Positions 1 through 6,673 of a stretch of DNA of 64,000 nucleotides are shown here, piece by piece (position 1 is the stretch's first letter; each line of letters opens with the position of its first letter). The position numbers were made by a program, and so were the translations under genes. The notes beneath the pieces were generated by a model. It saw only the letters and a list, made by a program, of their open reading frames with translations. It had not been told where the DNA came from and did no database searches. Source of the DNA: SIG622 sp045652245 (GTDB lineage Bacteria; Bacillota; Clostridia; Oscillospirales; CAG-382); the NCBI GenBank assembly GCA_045652245.1, contig JAZRTY010000033.1, positions 186,001 to 250,000 on the forward strand, given 5' to 3'.

Positions 1-635
1 GACTTATTGAAGGAGCACATAACGGTGATGGACTCGGCCACCAGTTTTTGCGTCACATAGACAGGTGCAGATTGCTTGTAAATGTAGTTGACGCATCAGG
101 CTTTGAAGGCAGAGACCCAGTTGAAGATATAATAAAAATCAATGAAGAGCTTGAGCTTTACAGCCCCGAGCTTGCAAGCAGACCTCGAATTATTGCTGCA
201 AATAAAATTGATATGATGTCCGACGAAACACGCGACAAACTTATTGAATTTGCAAAACAGCAAGGTTGTGAGATTGTCTTTATCGCAGCAGCCATCGCAC
301 ACGGTACAGACGAACTTTGCGAAATGATTGCAAAGAAGCTGCGTGAGCTACCACCGATTAAGATTTACAGTCCTGAATTCACACTTGAGGATGAATTTGA
401 AAGTGGACTTGAAGATACAACAATTACAATCACAAGGGAAAATGATACCTTCTATGTAGAATGTCCGAGAATTGTAAAGGTTCTTGATTCTATCAACTTC
501 AACGACAGAGAAAGTATGGCTTATTTCCAGAAAATCCTCCGTTCAAGCGGAATCATTGATGCTCTTGAAGAAAAAGGAATCGTTGACGGACAGACAGTAA
601 ACCTGTATGACGTGGAATTTGATTATTATAAATAA
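1..635 (+). CDS. obgE: GTPase ObgE/CgtA, C-terminal part (5' end outside window)
   Basis: This is the C-terminal part of the Obg GTPase, a ribosome-associated factor for large-subunit assembly and stress control. The reading frame is open from base 3, so the gene begins upstream of the window. The first residues visible are LIEGAHNGDGLGHQFLRHI, which is the conserved stretch just after the G3 motif of Obg proteins. The G4 motif NKID follows, and a degenerate G5 region (FIAAAIAHG) replaces the usual SA motif. The last 70 residues match the Obg-specific OCT domain, ending VNLYDVEFDYYK. The N-terminal glycine-rich Obg fold and the P-loop are not in view. The identification rests on both the GTPase motifs and the OCT domain. 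No hairpin terminator is obvious before the next promoter. Confidence 0.95.
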   Translation, partial: LIEGAHNGDGLGHQFLRHIDRCRLLVNVVDASGFEGRDPVEDIIKINEELELYSPELASRPRIIAANKIDMMSDETRDKLIEFAKQQGCEIVFIAAAIAHGTDELCEMIAKKLRELPPIKIYSPEFTLEDEFESGLEDTTITITRENDTFYVECPRIVKVLDSINFNDRESMAYFQKILRSSGIIDALEEKGIVDGQTVNLYDVEFDYYK

Positions 636-675
636 CACTATTGTTAATTTTTTATAAATTTAGCACTCTATGCCT

Positions 676-704
676 TTCATTTATGAAAGAAAATGTGTTA
701 TACT
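676..704 (+). promoter_or_regulatory. Probable promoter with overlapping palindrome, upstream of divIVA-like gene
   Basis: A good -10 (TATACT, 699-704) lies 17 bp from a weak -35 (TTCATT, 676-681). The palindrome CTTTCAT-TT-ATGAAAG at 674-689 overlaps the -35 and the spacer and could be an operator. Confidence 0.45.
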
Positions 705-751
705 GATATTTGCATATACAATTACAAAAATAAATTGAAAAGAGAAAAGAT

Positions 752-1501
752 ATGCCAAAGAGTATTTTTAGAAAAAAGCTTTTCGGATATGCTCCGAAGG
801 ATGTTTCAGCCTATATTGAAAAAATTAATTCTGAAGCTGCAATTGAAATTGAAATAATCGAAAAGACAATTTCAAACCTCAAAGCACAGAACGAGAAGCT
901 CCAAAATGAGCTTGACGCAAACGAATCAAACGGCGGAATACTTGAAGAATTGAATAAAAAGCTCGCTGTACTTGCTGAGGAAAAGGAAAAGCTTGCCTTG
1001 CAAATTGAGCATTTGGAGACGATCATTTCTGAAAAGGATGCTTCATACGATAGTCTGAAGGCTGAATTTGAAGCCCAGAGTGCAAGATTTGAATCAATTA
1101 GCCAACAGGCAGGAAATTATGCAAATATGTGCCGTGACGCAGGAAATGTGCTTGCCGTAGCAATGAACAAATCAGATGAAATGATAGCTGAAGCGCAGAA
1201 AAAGGCAGAGGTAATAATTGCAAATGCAAGAATCGCTGCTGAAGAAGTCATAGAAAAAACAACCGCTGATGCCAAAGCATATGCTTCAAAAATCAAAACC
1301 GAAGCTGACCTGTACGCAAGCAAAATCAAGGCTGACTCTGAACATCAACTTGAACACAACAAGGAAAAGGTTGAATATCTGATTCGTCGTCAGAAACAGC
1401 TTCTTATAGCACTTCAGAATCAAAAGAGTGAAATCTCTAAATTCTATGAGGAAACTGTTTCGGGTCTTAGTGGTACATCCTCTCAGGGATCTGTAAAATA
1501 A
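752..1501 (+). CDS. DivIVA domain-containing protein
   Basis: This 249-residue protein has the N-terminal DivIVA signature (FRKKLFGYAPKDVSAYIEKI, residues 6-25), which in the family binds membrane at curved or polar sites. It continues as a long coiled coil rich in Glu, Lys and Ala (about residues 28-215) and ends in a short Ser/Gly tail. DivIVA-family proteins organise division-site, polar or cell-wall growth factors. Which of these this paralogue does cannot be told from sequence. It stands alone: its own promoter lies upstream and a strong hairpin terminator follows. The ATG at 752 is preceded by AAAAGAGAAAAG, a usable ribosome site. It could also be a GpsB- or SepIVA-like paralogue, but the coiled coil is longer than GpsB. 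Confidence 0.85.
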   Translation: MPKSIFRKKLFGYAPKDVSAYIEKINSEAAIEIEIIEKTISNLKAQNEKLQNELDANESNGGILEELNKKLAVLAEEKEKLALQIEHLETIISEKDASYDSLKAEFEAQSARFESISQQAGNYANMCRDAGNVLAVAMNKSDEMIAEAQKKAEVIIANARIAAEEVIEKTTADAKAYASKIKTEADLYASKIKADSEHQLEHNKEKVEYLIRRQKQLLIALQNQKSEISKFYEETVSGLSGTSSQGSVK

Positions 1502-1539
1502 TACATAGTACAAAAAGCCTATTTGATTAAGAATAACGC

Positions 1540-1571
1540 AAAAAATCCTCCACAAGAGTGGAGGATTTTTT
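1540..1571. terminator. Bidirectional hairpin terminator between divIVA-like gene and glnQ-like gene
   Basis: A perfect 14-bp stem (AAAAAATCCTCCAC paired with GTGGAGGATTTTTT) with a 4-nt loop gives a T-tract in either direction. It separates two convergent genes. Confidence 0.9.
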
Positions 1572-1586
1572 GACTTTAAAATTAAC

Positions 1587-2312
1587 TTATATAACTTTAG
1601 AAAGAAAATCTTTAGTTCTCTGATTTTGTGGGTTATCAAATAATTCAGCAGGAGTTCCCTGTTCTATAACCTTACCCTCATCCATAAAGAGAACACGGGT
1701 ACCAACTTCTCTTGCAAAGCCCATTTCGTGAGTTACAACAACCATTGTCATTCCGTCATTTGCAAGTTCCTTCATAAGTTCTAGAACTTCACCGACCATT
1801 TCAGGGTCAAGTGCACTTGTAGGCTCATCAAACAACATTACATCCGGGTTCATCGCAAGCGAACGGATAATTGCAATTCTCTGCTTCTGACCGCCTGAGA
1901 GCATATTAGGATATGTATCAGCCTTATCAAGAAGTCCGATTCTTGTGAGGAGTCGTTTTGCATTTTCTTCGGCTTCTTCTTTAGTCTGAAGACCAAGCTT
2001 CACCGGTGCAAAGGTAATATTCTTAAGAATTGTAAAATTAGGAAAAAGATTAAAGTGCTGGAAAACCATTCCCATTTTTGTACGGATTTTATTAAGGTCG
2101 GTTTTCTTATCGGTAAGATTTACTCCCTCAAAAGTAATAGTACCGTCGGTAGGAGTTTCAAGCATATTAAGGCAACGCAAAAAAGTACTTTTACCAGAAC
2201 CGGAAGGACCGATTACAACAACCTTTTCCCCTCTTGAAATATGTTCGTTAATTCCATTAAGTACGTTTATTTGACCGTCGAAAGATTTATAAAGATTTTT
2301 AATGTCTATCAC
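1587..2312 (-). CDS. Polar amino acid ABC transporter, ATP-binding protein
   Basis: This is the ATPase of a polar amino-acid uptake system (GlnQ/HisP type). Visible motifs are Walker A GPSGSGKST (about residues 35-43), Q-loop, signature LSGGQKQR (138-145), Walker B MLFDEP and the H-loop THEM. It partners with the permease encoded just upstream on the same strand and probably with the binding protein at 4221. I place the start at the GTG at 2312, because the upstream TTG at 2333 sits inside the Shine-Dalgarno AAAGGAG. The GTG then lies about 11 nt after that site and overlaps the permease stop by 14 bp, implying translational coupling. Length (241 residues) is normal for the family. Confidence 0.93.
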   Translation of the reverse strand: MIDIKNLYKSFDGQINVLNGINEHISRGEKVVVIGPSGSGKSTFLRCLNMLETPTDGTITFEGVNLTDKKTDLNKIRTKMGMVFQHFNLFPNFTILKNITFAPVKLGLQTKEEAEENAKRLLTRIGLLDKADTYPNMLSGGQKQRIAIIRSLAMNPDVMLFDEPTSALDPEMVGEVLELMKELANDGMTMVVVTHEMGFAREVGTRVLFMDEGKVIEQGTPAELFDNPQNQRTKDFLSKVI

Positions 2313-3261
2313 TTTTTGCAAGTCTCCTTTCAACAGATTTTAAAACTTGTTCCATACCAATTACACAGATAAGATATACCGCCGCAACCGACAAAAGCGA
2401 GAAATAAGGCTCAAAGGTACGGCTTCTTACAATATTACCTGCCTTCATAAGCTCAAGAGTACCGATGTACCCTGCAATTGATGTGTCCTTAAGCAAGGTA
2501 ATAAACTCATTTCCGAGAGCCGGAAGAATGTTCTTAAATGCCTGTGGTAGAATAATGTACATCATAGTCTTAATATGTGAAAGACCGAGAGAACGGCCTG
2601 CTTCAAGCTGACCTCTGTCAACAGAAACAATACCTGCTCTGACAATTTCCGAAACATATGCACCCGAGTTAAATCCGAATGCCATAATTGAAACGAATAT
2701 GTAGTTATCTGAAGTCTTGAAAATTATGTAATAAGCAATAAACAACTGTACAACGGCAGGAGTTCCTCGAACAATTGTGGTATAAACACTGCAAATACCG
2801 TTCAGAAGTCTTATAATCCAGTTAGGATTTGCAATTTGTGTTTTAAACACCTTGATAAGAGCAACAATCATACCAATGAGAGTACCGAGAAGTGTCGAAC
2901 AGAGCGCTATGAAAACTGTATTTCTGAAACCTTCAGTAAAAAGCTTCCATCTGGCTTCCTTGATAAAGGTATTATAAAAGCTCTTCTTAAGACTTTCAAT
3001 AAGACTAACAAAAGCATTCGGCTTACTGAATTCTTCTGTTTCAGAATTTGAAACAACAGGCGCTTTAGGAGCCGGAATCCCCGATGAAGTTTCTTCTTTT
3101 ACCTCTTCTTGTGTTTCATCAGAAATAATCTCCTCCTGCTGCGAAGCACTCGGATTCGGAGCAATTAAAATCGGCACATTTTCACCTGCTGCAAGGCAAT
3201 TGAAAGAGTAGCCTGTAAGAATATAAAGTGTTAAGAGAAATGCTAAAATCTTTCTTTTCAT
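2299..3261 (-). CDS. Amino acid ABC transporter permease with signal-peptide-like N-terminal extension
   Basis: This is the membrane permease of a His/Glu/Gln/Arg-type ABC importer. The permease domain covers about residues 105-318 and contains the EAA loop (EAGRSLGLSHIKTM) that docks on the ATPase. Unusually, about 95 residues precede it: a hydrophobic signal-like segment (residues 5-25, followed by CLAAGEN) and then a Pro/Glu/Ser-rich linker. In some Firmicutes an amino-acid binding domain is fused to the permease behind such a signal. Here the linker is too short for that domain, and a separate binding lipoprotein exists at 4221. The extension may be a relic of a fusion or a periplasm-side tether. 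The ATG is preceded by AAAGGAAT. Confidence 0.9.
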   Translation of the reverse strand: MKRKILAFLLTLYILTGYSFNCLAAGENVPILIAPNPSASQQEEIISDETQEEVKEETSSGIPAPKAPVVSNSETEEFSKPNAFVSLIESLKKSFYNTFIKEARWKLFTEGFRNTVFIALCSTLLGTLIGMIVALIKVFKTQIANPNWIIRLLNGICSVYTTIVRGTPAVVQLFIAYYIIFKTSDNYIFVSIMAFGFNSGAYVSEIVRAGIVSVDRGQLEAGRSLGLSHIKTMMYIILPQAFKNILPALGNEFITLLKDTSIAGYIGTLELMKAGNIVRSRTFEPYFSLLSVAAVYLICVIGMEQVLKSVERRLAKSDRH

Positions 3262-3335
3262 TGAATTATTCCTTTCAATTTATTATATAAAGAATTTTGG
3301 CAATACAAAAACCATAATAACAGATGTTTATACAA

Positions 3336-3686
3336 TTATTTTTTAGATGTATTAAGCGTGGCAACAAGAATTTTCTTCAACTCTAAACAACCTTGCAACA
3401 AGGAATTACTTTCATTTTCATTTAAGTAGTCAGAAAGAATTAAAAGTCTTAACCAGTATTCTGTTTCAGCAGTTTCTTTTAGAGAAATGTGAAGTTTAGC
3501 AATAAAATCAGCTTTACTCATTCCGTAAATGGCTTCATTTGCATTAGCCCCGATACTTGTCGCACTTCGTATAATTTGTTTTGAAATAATATTTTCGTGT
3601 TTATCTTTTATTAAATACTTATGAAGTTTAACAATACGAGCTGCAAATTTTAATGCTTTATCCCAAAGAATACTGTTTTGTGCCAT
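3336..3686 (-). CDS. Four-helix bundle protein (S23/23S rRNA intervening-sequence family)
   Basis: This helical protein of 116 residues belongs to the family first seen as ORFs in intervening sequences of 23S rRNA genes, later called four helix bundle proteins. Typical features are the start LWDKALKFAARIVKLHKYL, the central IIRSATSIGANANEA and the stretch LKETAETEYWLRLL. The biochemical role of the family is unknown. I start it at the ATG at 3686, preceded by GAGGGT at 9 nt. The longer upstream frame is a low-complexity hydrophobic run. Upstream lies an inverted repeat and then tRNA-Pro. It sits between the two halves of an amino-acid transporter, as if inserted there. Confidence 0.85.
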   Translation of the reverse strand: MAQNSILWDKALKFAARIVKLHKYLIKDKHENIISKQIIRSATSIGANANEAIYGMSKADFIAKLHISLKETAETEYWLRLLILSDYLNENESNSLLQGCLELKKILVATLNTSKK

Positions 3687-3724
3687 ACAAAGATTACCCT
3701 CGTAGAATAGATAATAAATAATAA

Positions 3725-3807
3725 ATAAGAGATAAAAGATAATAGTACAAAAGCGACACAAACGTGCAATATCTTTTATTTATTCACTATTATCTATTAT
3801 CTCTTAT
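3725..3807. repeat. Inverted repeat upstream of the four-helix-bundle gene
   Basis: The arms at 3725-3746 (ATAAGAGATAAAAGATAATA, then GT) and 3786-3807 are reverse complements over 22 nt with one mismatch. They flank a 39-nt loop. The arms are built from a repeated GATAA/AGATAATA unit, so the RNA or DNA could form a long hairpin. Confidence 0.7.
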
Positions 3808-3810
3808 CTT

Positions 3811-3828
3811 AGGCAAGTTCACTTGCCG
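3811..3828 (-). terminator. Hairpin just 3' of tRNA-Pro, possible processing or termination signal
   Basis: GGCAAGT and ACTTGCC form a 7-bp stem with a 2-nt loop directly after the tRNA 3' end. A T-tract is lacking, so it is a weak terminator at best. Confidence 0.35.
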
Positions 3829-3832
3829 CTTT

Positions 3833-3908
3833 TGGTCGGAATGACAGGATTCGAACCTGCGACATCTTGGTCCCAAACCAAGCGCGCTACCAACTGCGCT
3901 ACATCCCG
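3833..3908 (-). tRNA. tRNA-Pro (anticodon TGG)
   Basis: The minus strand folds as a 76-nt tRNA. The acceptor CGGGATG pairs with CATTCCG, with discriminator A and an encoded CCA at 3835-3833. The anticodon loop TTTGGGA sits in the stem CTTGG/CCAAG, giving anticodon TGG for proline. The T arm contains GGTTCGAATCC. It has its own consensus promoter. Confidence 0.96.
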
Positions 3909-3919
3909 TTCGAATAAGT

Positions 3920-3948
3920 ATTATACCATTATTAATCAGTTTTGTCAA
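3920..3948 (-). promoter_or_regulatory. Sigma-A promoter of tRNA-Pro
   Basis: Perfect consensus on the minus strand: TTGACA (3948-3943), 17-bp spacer, TATAAT (3925-3920), ending 12 bp before the tRNA 5' end. The remaining bases from 3949 to 4144 are AT-rich with no gene that I can support. Confidence 0.93.
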
Positions 3949-4144
3949 GTCTTTTCTGAAAAAATATGCACAAAAAAAGAATAAGTATACAAAAACAAGA
4001 AATTGATTTTCAGCTTTCTATAAGATAGTTTTTATTTTTTTGGAATTTATATGCAAAAAAATGTATAAAACTATCAAAACAATAAATTTAATATGGGAAC
4101 TTTAGCTAAATTTTAATAAAAATGCATAATTTTATAAAAAACAC

Positions 4145-4173
4145 TTGAAATTAGAGAAATATGGTGTTATAAT
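4145..4173 (+). promoter_or_regulatory. Sigma-A promoter of the amino-acid binding protein gene
   Basis: TTGAAA (4145-4150), 17-bp spacer, TATAAT (4168-4173). A strong GGAGG site follows, 9 nt before the ATG at 4221. Confidence 0.88.
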
Positions 4174-4220
4174 AAAAAAAGTTCTGATGAACAAAAATAT
4201 TTATAACGGAGGCAATAATC

Positions 4221-4976
4221 ATGAAAAAGATTATTACATTTGCACTTGCCGCAATTCTTGCAATCAGCACATTTGCATTTGCATCATGCGGAGAAAAGAC
4301 AGTAGAAAAACTCGTAGTTTACACAAACGCAGAATTCGCACCCTTCGAATACGTTGCAGGCAACGAAATCGTTGGTGTTGACATTGACATCTGCAAAAAC
4401 ATCGCAAAAGAACTCGGAAGAGAGCTCGAAATCGTAAATACTGACTTTGATTCAATCATCGGTGCTATCCAGTCAGGTAAAGGTGATATCGGTGCTTCTG
4501 GCTTTACAATCACAGAAGAAAGAAAAGAATCAGTAAACTTTTCTGATGTTTACTTTGTAACAACTCAGTATATGATTCTCCCGAAGGACAGTGAAATTAC
4601 AAAGGTTGAAGACCTTGCAGGTAAGAAGGTAGCAGTTCAGATCGGTACAACAGGTGACCTTCTTATGACAGACCTTGCTTACGAAGGAATGGAAATCACA
4701 AGACTTAACAACGCAAACGAAGGCGGTCAGGGTCTTGGTACAAAGTATGATGCAGTTGTAATTGACGAGCTTACAGCTAAGAACATCGCAGCAGTAAACG
4801 GCTTTGACACAGTTAAGGTTGATACCGGTGCTGAAGCAGAAGAGTACGGTCTTGCAATCAACAAGAGCCAGACTGAAGTACTTGAAGCTGCAAACAAGGT
4901 TATCGCAGCAATGATAGCTGATGGTTCTCTTAACGAATCTCTTGCATTCCACGAGGAAGCTGCAAAGGTTGAATAA
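4221..4976 (+). CDS. Amino acid ABC transporter substrate-binding lipoprotein
   Basis: This is a family 3 extracellular solute-binding protein for polar amino acids, presumably the receptor of the permease/ATPase pair at 2299-3261. A lipoprotein signal peptide ends at FAFASCGEK, with the lipidated Cys at residue 23. The mature part begins with the typical VVYTNAEFAPFEYV and contains VGVDIDICKNIAKELGRELE and GASGFTITEERKESVNFSD, the usual lobe-I signatures. Length (251 residues) is normal. It is transcribed divergently from the permease operon and has its own promoter and terminator. The bound amino acid cannot be read from the sequence. Confidence 0.94.
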   Translation: MKKIITFALAAILAISTFAFASCGEKTVEKLVVYTNAEFAPFEYVAGNEIVGVDIDICKNIAKELGRELEIVNTDFDSIIGAIQSGKGDIGASGFTITEERKESVNFSDVYFVTTQYMILPKDSEITKVEDLAGKKVAVQIGTTGDLLMTDLAYEGMEITRLNNANEGGQGLGTKYDAVVIDELTAKNIAAVNGFDTVKVDTGAEAEEYGLAINKSQTEVLEAANKVIAAMIADGSLNESLAFHEEAAKVE

Positions 4977-5003
4977 TTAACCGGCATAAAAGTTTTTACA
5001 TAT

Positions 5004-5035
5004 AAAATCCCTTGCTTACAACAGCGAGGGATTTT
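5004..5035 (+). terminator. Terminator after the binding protein gene
   Basis: AAAATCCCTTGC pairs with GCGAGGGATTTT (one G-T pair) across an 8-nt loop, followed by ATTTT. Confidence 0.85.
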
Positions 5036-5059
5036 ATTTTAAAAAAACGAAAAAAACAC

Positions 5060-5088
5060 TTGACAAAATAAATCTTGTGTGATATAAT
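5060..5088 (+). promoter_or_regulatory. Sigma-A promoter of the infC-rpmI-rplT operon
   Basis: TTGACA (5060-5065), exactly 17 bp, TATAAT (5083-5088), with TGTGA directly before the -10, an extended -10 form seen at several promoters here. Confidence 0.93.
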
Positions 5089-5095
5089 ATTTCAG

Positions 5096-5250
5096 GACAA
5101 GGAAGAAGAATGCAATTCATTCTCACCCGGCGCGAACAGTGCAAGGTACAATACTGAGATAACACTATAGGTGTTTTTTGTATTGTACGCAGATTATCTG
5201 CGTATTTTTTGTATCGTGTCGTGGACTTTGTCTTACGACATTTTTTATTT
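5096..5250 (+). promoter_or_regulatory. Structured 5' leader of infC-rpmI-rplT (L20-leader type)
   Basis: About 165 nt separate the promoter from infC. In Firmicutes this operon is repressed by ribosomal protein L20 binding the infC leader, usually by transcription attenuation. Here GTACAATAC (5146-5154) can pair perfectly with GTATTGTAC (5180-5188), enclosing a small AACAC/GTGTT hairpin (5161-5175). A terminator hairpin follows at 5187. The position and architecture fit an L20-type leader. I did not match the conserved L20-binding nucleotides, so the exact class is inferred. Confidence 0.6.
5187..5210 (+). terminator. Leader terminator upstream of infC
   Basis: ACGCAGA (5187-5193), loop TTA, TCTGCGT (5197-5203), then ATTTTTT. 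It lies 55 nt before the infC start and shares two bases with the long-range GTACAATAC/GTATTGTAC pairing. Confidence 0.85.
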
Positions 5251-5264
5251 TGGAGGTGTTCCAC

Positions 5265-5828
5265 ATAGCCACTAACACAAAAGAACTTTTGATTAACGAA
5301 CAAATCAGAGCAAAGGAAGTAAGAGTAATTGATGATGACGGTGCTCAGCTCGGTATTCTTGCTACCAGAAAGGCAATCGACATTGCATACGACAAAGGTC
5401 TTGACCTTGTTGAGATTGCTCCCACAAGCGTTCCACCTGTATGTCGCGTAATGGACTATGGAAAATATCGCTTCGACAGAGAAAAGAAGGAAAAAGAAGC
5501 AAAGAAGAAACAGCAGGTAGTTGAGCTTAAAGAAGTTCGTTTATCCTATAACATTGACAAGCACGATTTTGACACAAAGCTAAACCATGCGCTCAAATTC
5601 CTCGGTCAGGGAAACAAGGTAAAGGTTTCAATGAAGTTCCGTGGAAGAGAAATGGCACATACTGAAATCGGTCTTGAGGTTATGAGAAAGTTCGGCATGG
5701 CGTGTTCGGAAATCGGTGTTATCGATAAACAACCACTTCTTGACGGTCGTCAGATGCTTATGTTCCTCTCCCCTAAATCTGCAAAAGAGCAGAGCAAGGC
5801 AAAGGCTAAAGAGCAGAAAAACGACTAA
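5265..5828 (+). CDS. infC: Translation initiation factor IF-3
   Basis: IF-3 binds the 30S subunit, checks start codon/initiator tRNA pairing and prevents premature 50S joining. The N-domain begins ELLINEQIRAKEVRVIDDDG and the C-domain contains KEVRLSYNIDKHDF and MKFRGREMAH, both diagnostic. The only start at proper distance from the strong GGAGGTG (5252-5258) is ATA at 5265, giving IATNTKELLINEQ. No ATG, GTG or TTG in frame fits: the GTG at 5256 is inside the Shine-Dalgarno site and the TTG at 5289 is 30 nt away. Non-AUG, IF-3-discriminated starts are known for infC (AUU in E. coli) and underlie autoregulation. From ATA the protein is 187 residues. It heads the infC-rpmI-rplT operon. Confidence 0.95.
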   Translation: MATNTKELLINEQIRAKEVRVIDDDGAQLGILATRKAIDIAYDKGLDLVEIAPTSVPPVCRVMDYGKYRFDREKKEKEAKKKQQVVELKEVRLSYNIDKHDFDTKLNHALKFLGQGNKVKVSMKFRGREMAHTEIGLEVMRKFGMACSEIGVIDKQPLLDGRQMLMFLSPKSAKEQSKAKAKEQKND

Positions 5829-5890
5829 ACCTATCTTGTATAACATTTATGTTATTATAAACACAAATAATATTGAAAGGATGCACTAAA

Positions 5891-6088
5891 ATGGGAAAGC
5901 AGAAGACACATAAGGCTACAGCTAAGCGTTGCTCAATAACAAAGGGCGGCAAGGTTAAGTACAACCACATCAACAGAAGACATAAACTCGGTAAGAAGAC
6001 TTCAAAGAGAAAGCGCCAACTCAGACTTGATGCTTATGTAAGCGAATCATTCGCACCGACCATCAAGAAGCTCATTCCTTACGCTTAA
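5891..6088 (+). CDS. rpmI: Large ribosomal subunit protein bL35
   Basis: This is a small basic ribosomal protein of the 50S subunit (65 residues). It begins MGKQKTHKATAKRCSITKGG and contains NHINRRHKLGKKTSKRKRQLR, the standard bL35 sequence. The ATG at 5891 follows GAAAGG by 10 nt; the in-frame TTG at 5873 overlaps that site and is unlikely to be used. It lies 62 bp after infC and before rplT, the usual order. Confidence 0.97.
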   Translation: MGKQKTHKATAKRCSITKGGKVKYNHINRRHKLGKKTSKRKRQLRLDAYVSESFAPTIKKLIPYA

Positions 6089-6146
6089 TCGTAAAGAACG
6101 GCTATTGGCAAATTAAATTTTTGATAATTGAAAGGATGGATTTATA

Positions 6147-6500
6147 ATGGCAAGAGTAAAAGGCGCTATTATGACAAGAAAAAGACGTAATAGAGTATTA
6201 AAGGCAGCTAAGGGATATTGGGGTTCAAAGAGTAAGCACTTCAAGATGGCAAAACAGGCTGTCCTCAAGAGTGGAAACTATGCATTTGCAGGCAGAAAGC
6301 TTAAGAAGAGAGACTTCAGAAGACTCTGGATTTCCAGAATTTCTGCAGCTTGCAAGACAAACGATATCAACTATTCAAGATTTATGAATGGTCTTAAAAA
6401 GGCAGGTATCGATCTTAACAGAAAGATGCTCTCTGAGATTGCTATTGCTGACAAGGAAGCATTTACTGCACTTGTTGAAAAGGCAAAGGCAGCTCTTTAA
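6147..6500 (+). CDS. rplT: Large ribosomal subunit protein bL20
   Basis: bL20 (117 residues) is a primary 23S rRNA-binding assembly protein and, in Firmicutes, the autorepressor of this operon through the infC leader. Typical parts are ARVKGAIMTRKRRNRVLKAA, AKGYWGSKSKHFKMAK and LWISRISAACK. The ATG at 6147 is preceded by GAAAGGA. A terminator follows, closing the operon. Confidence 0.98.
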   Translation: MARVKGAIMTRKRRNRVLKAAKGYWGSKSKHFKMAKQAVLKSGNYAFAGRKLKKRDFRRLWISRISAACKTNDINYSRFMNGLKKAGIDLNRKMLSEIAIADKEAFTALVEKAKAAL

Positions 6501-6527
6501 TTCTATTCGAACATAAAGTATACATTT

Positions 6528-6564
6528 AAAAGTCATAGCTTCGTGTTATGACTTTTATTTTTTT
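6528..6564 (+). terminator. Terminator after rplT
   Basis: AAAAGTCATA pairs with TATGACTTTT over a 9-nt loop, followed by ATTTTTTTG. Confidence 0.88.
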
Positions 6565-6605
6565 GAAAAAATATACCAAAAGAATAAAAAATTTACAATG
6601 CCATA

Positions 6606-6634
6606 TTGCAAATTTTCTTCATATATGATATAAT
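6606..6634 (+). promoter_or_regulatory. Sigma-A promoter upstream of the DUF3048 gene
   Basis: TTGCAA (6606-6611), 17-bp spacer ending ATATGA, TATAAT (6629-6634). Confidence 0.85.
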
Positions 6635-6673
6635 ATATAGTTGTATTCTTATGAAAGAATTTCGGAGGTTGTA

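Noticed and set aside
3700..3830. Repeats of GATAATA-type sequence considered as a CRISPR array or terminal repeats of an IS element.
   Set aside because: There are no regular spacers, cas genes or transposase; it is one inverted repeat only.
4145..4381. Frame of 78 codons starting upstream of the binding protein gene.
   Set aside because: It starts in the -35 element and is an out-of-frame shadow of the lipoprotein gene.
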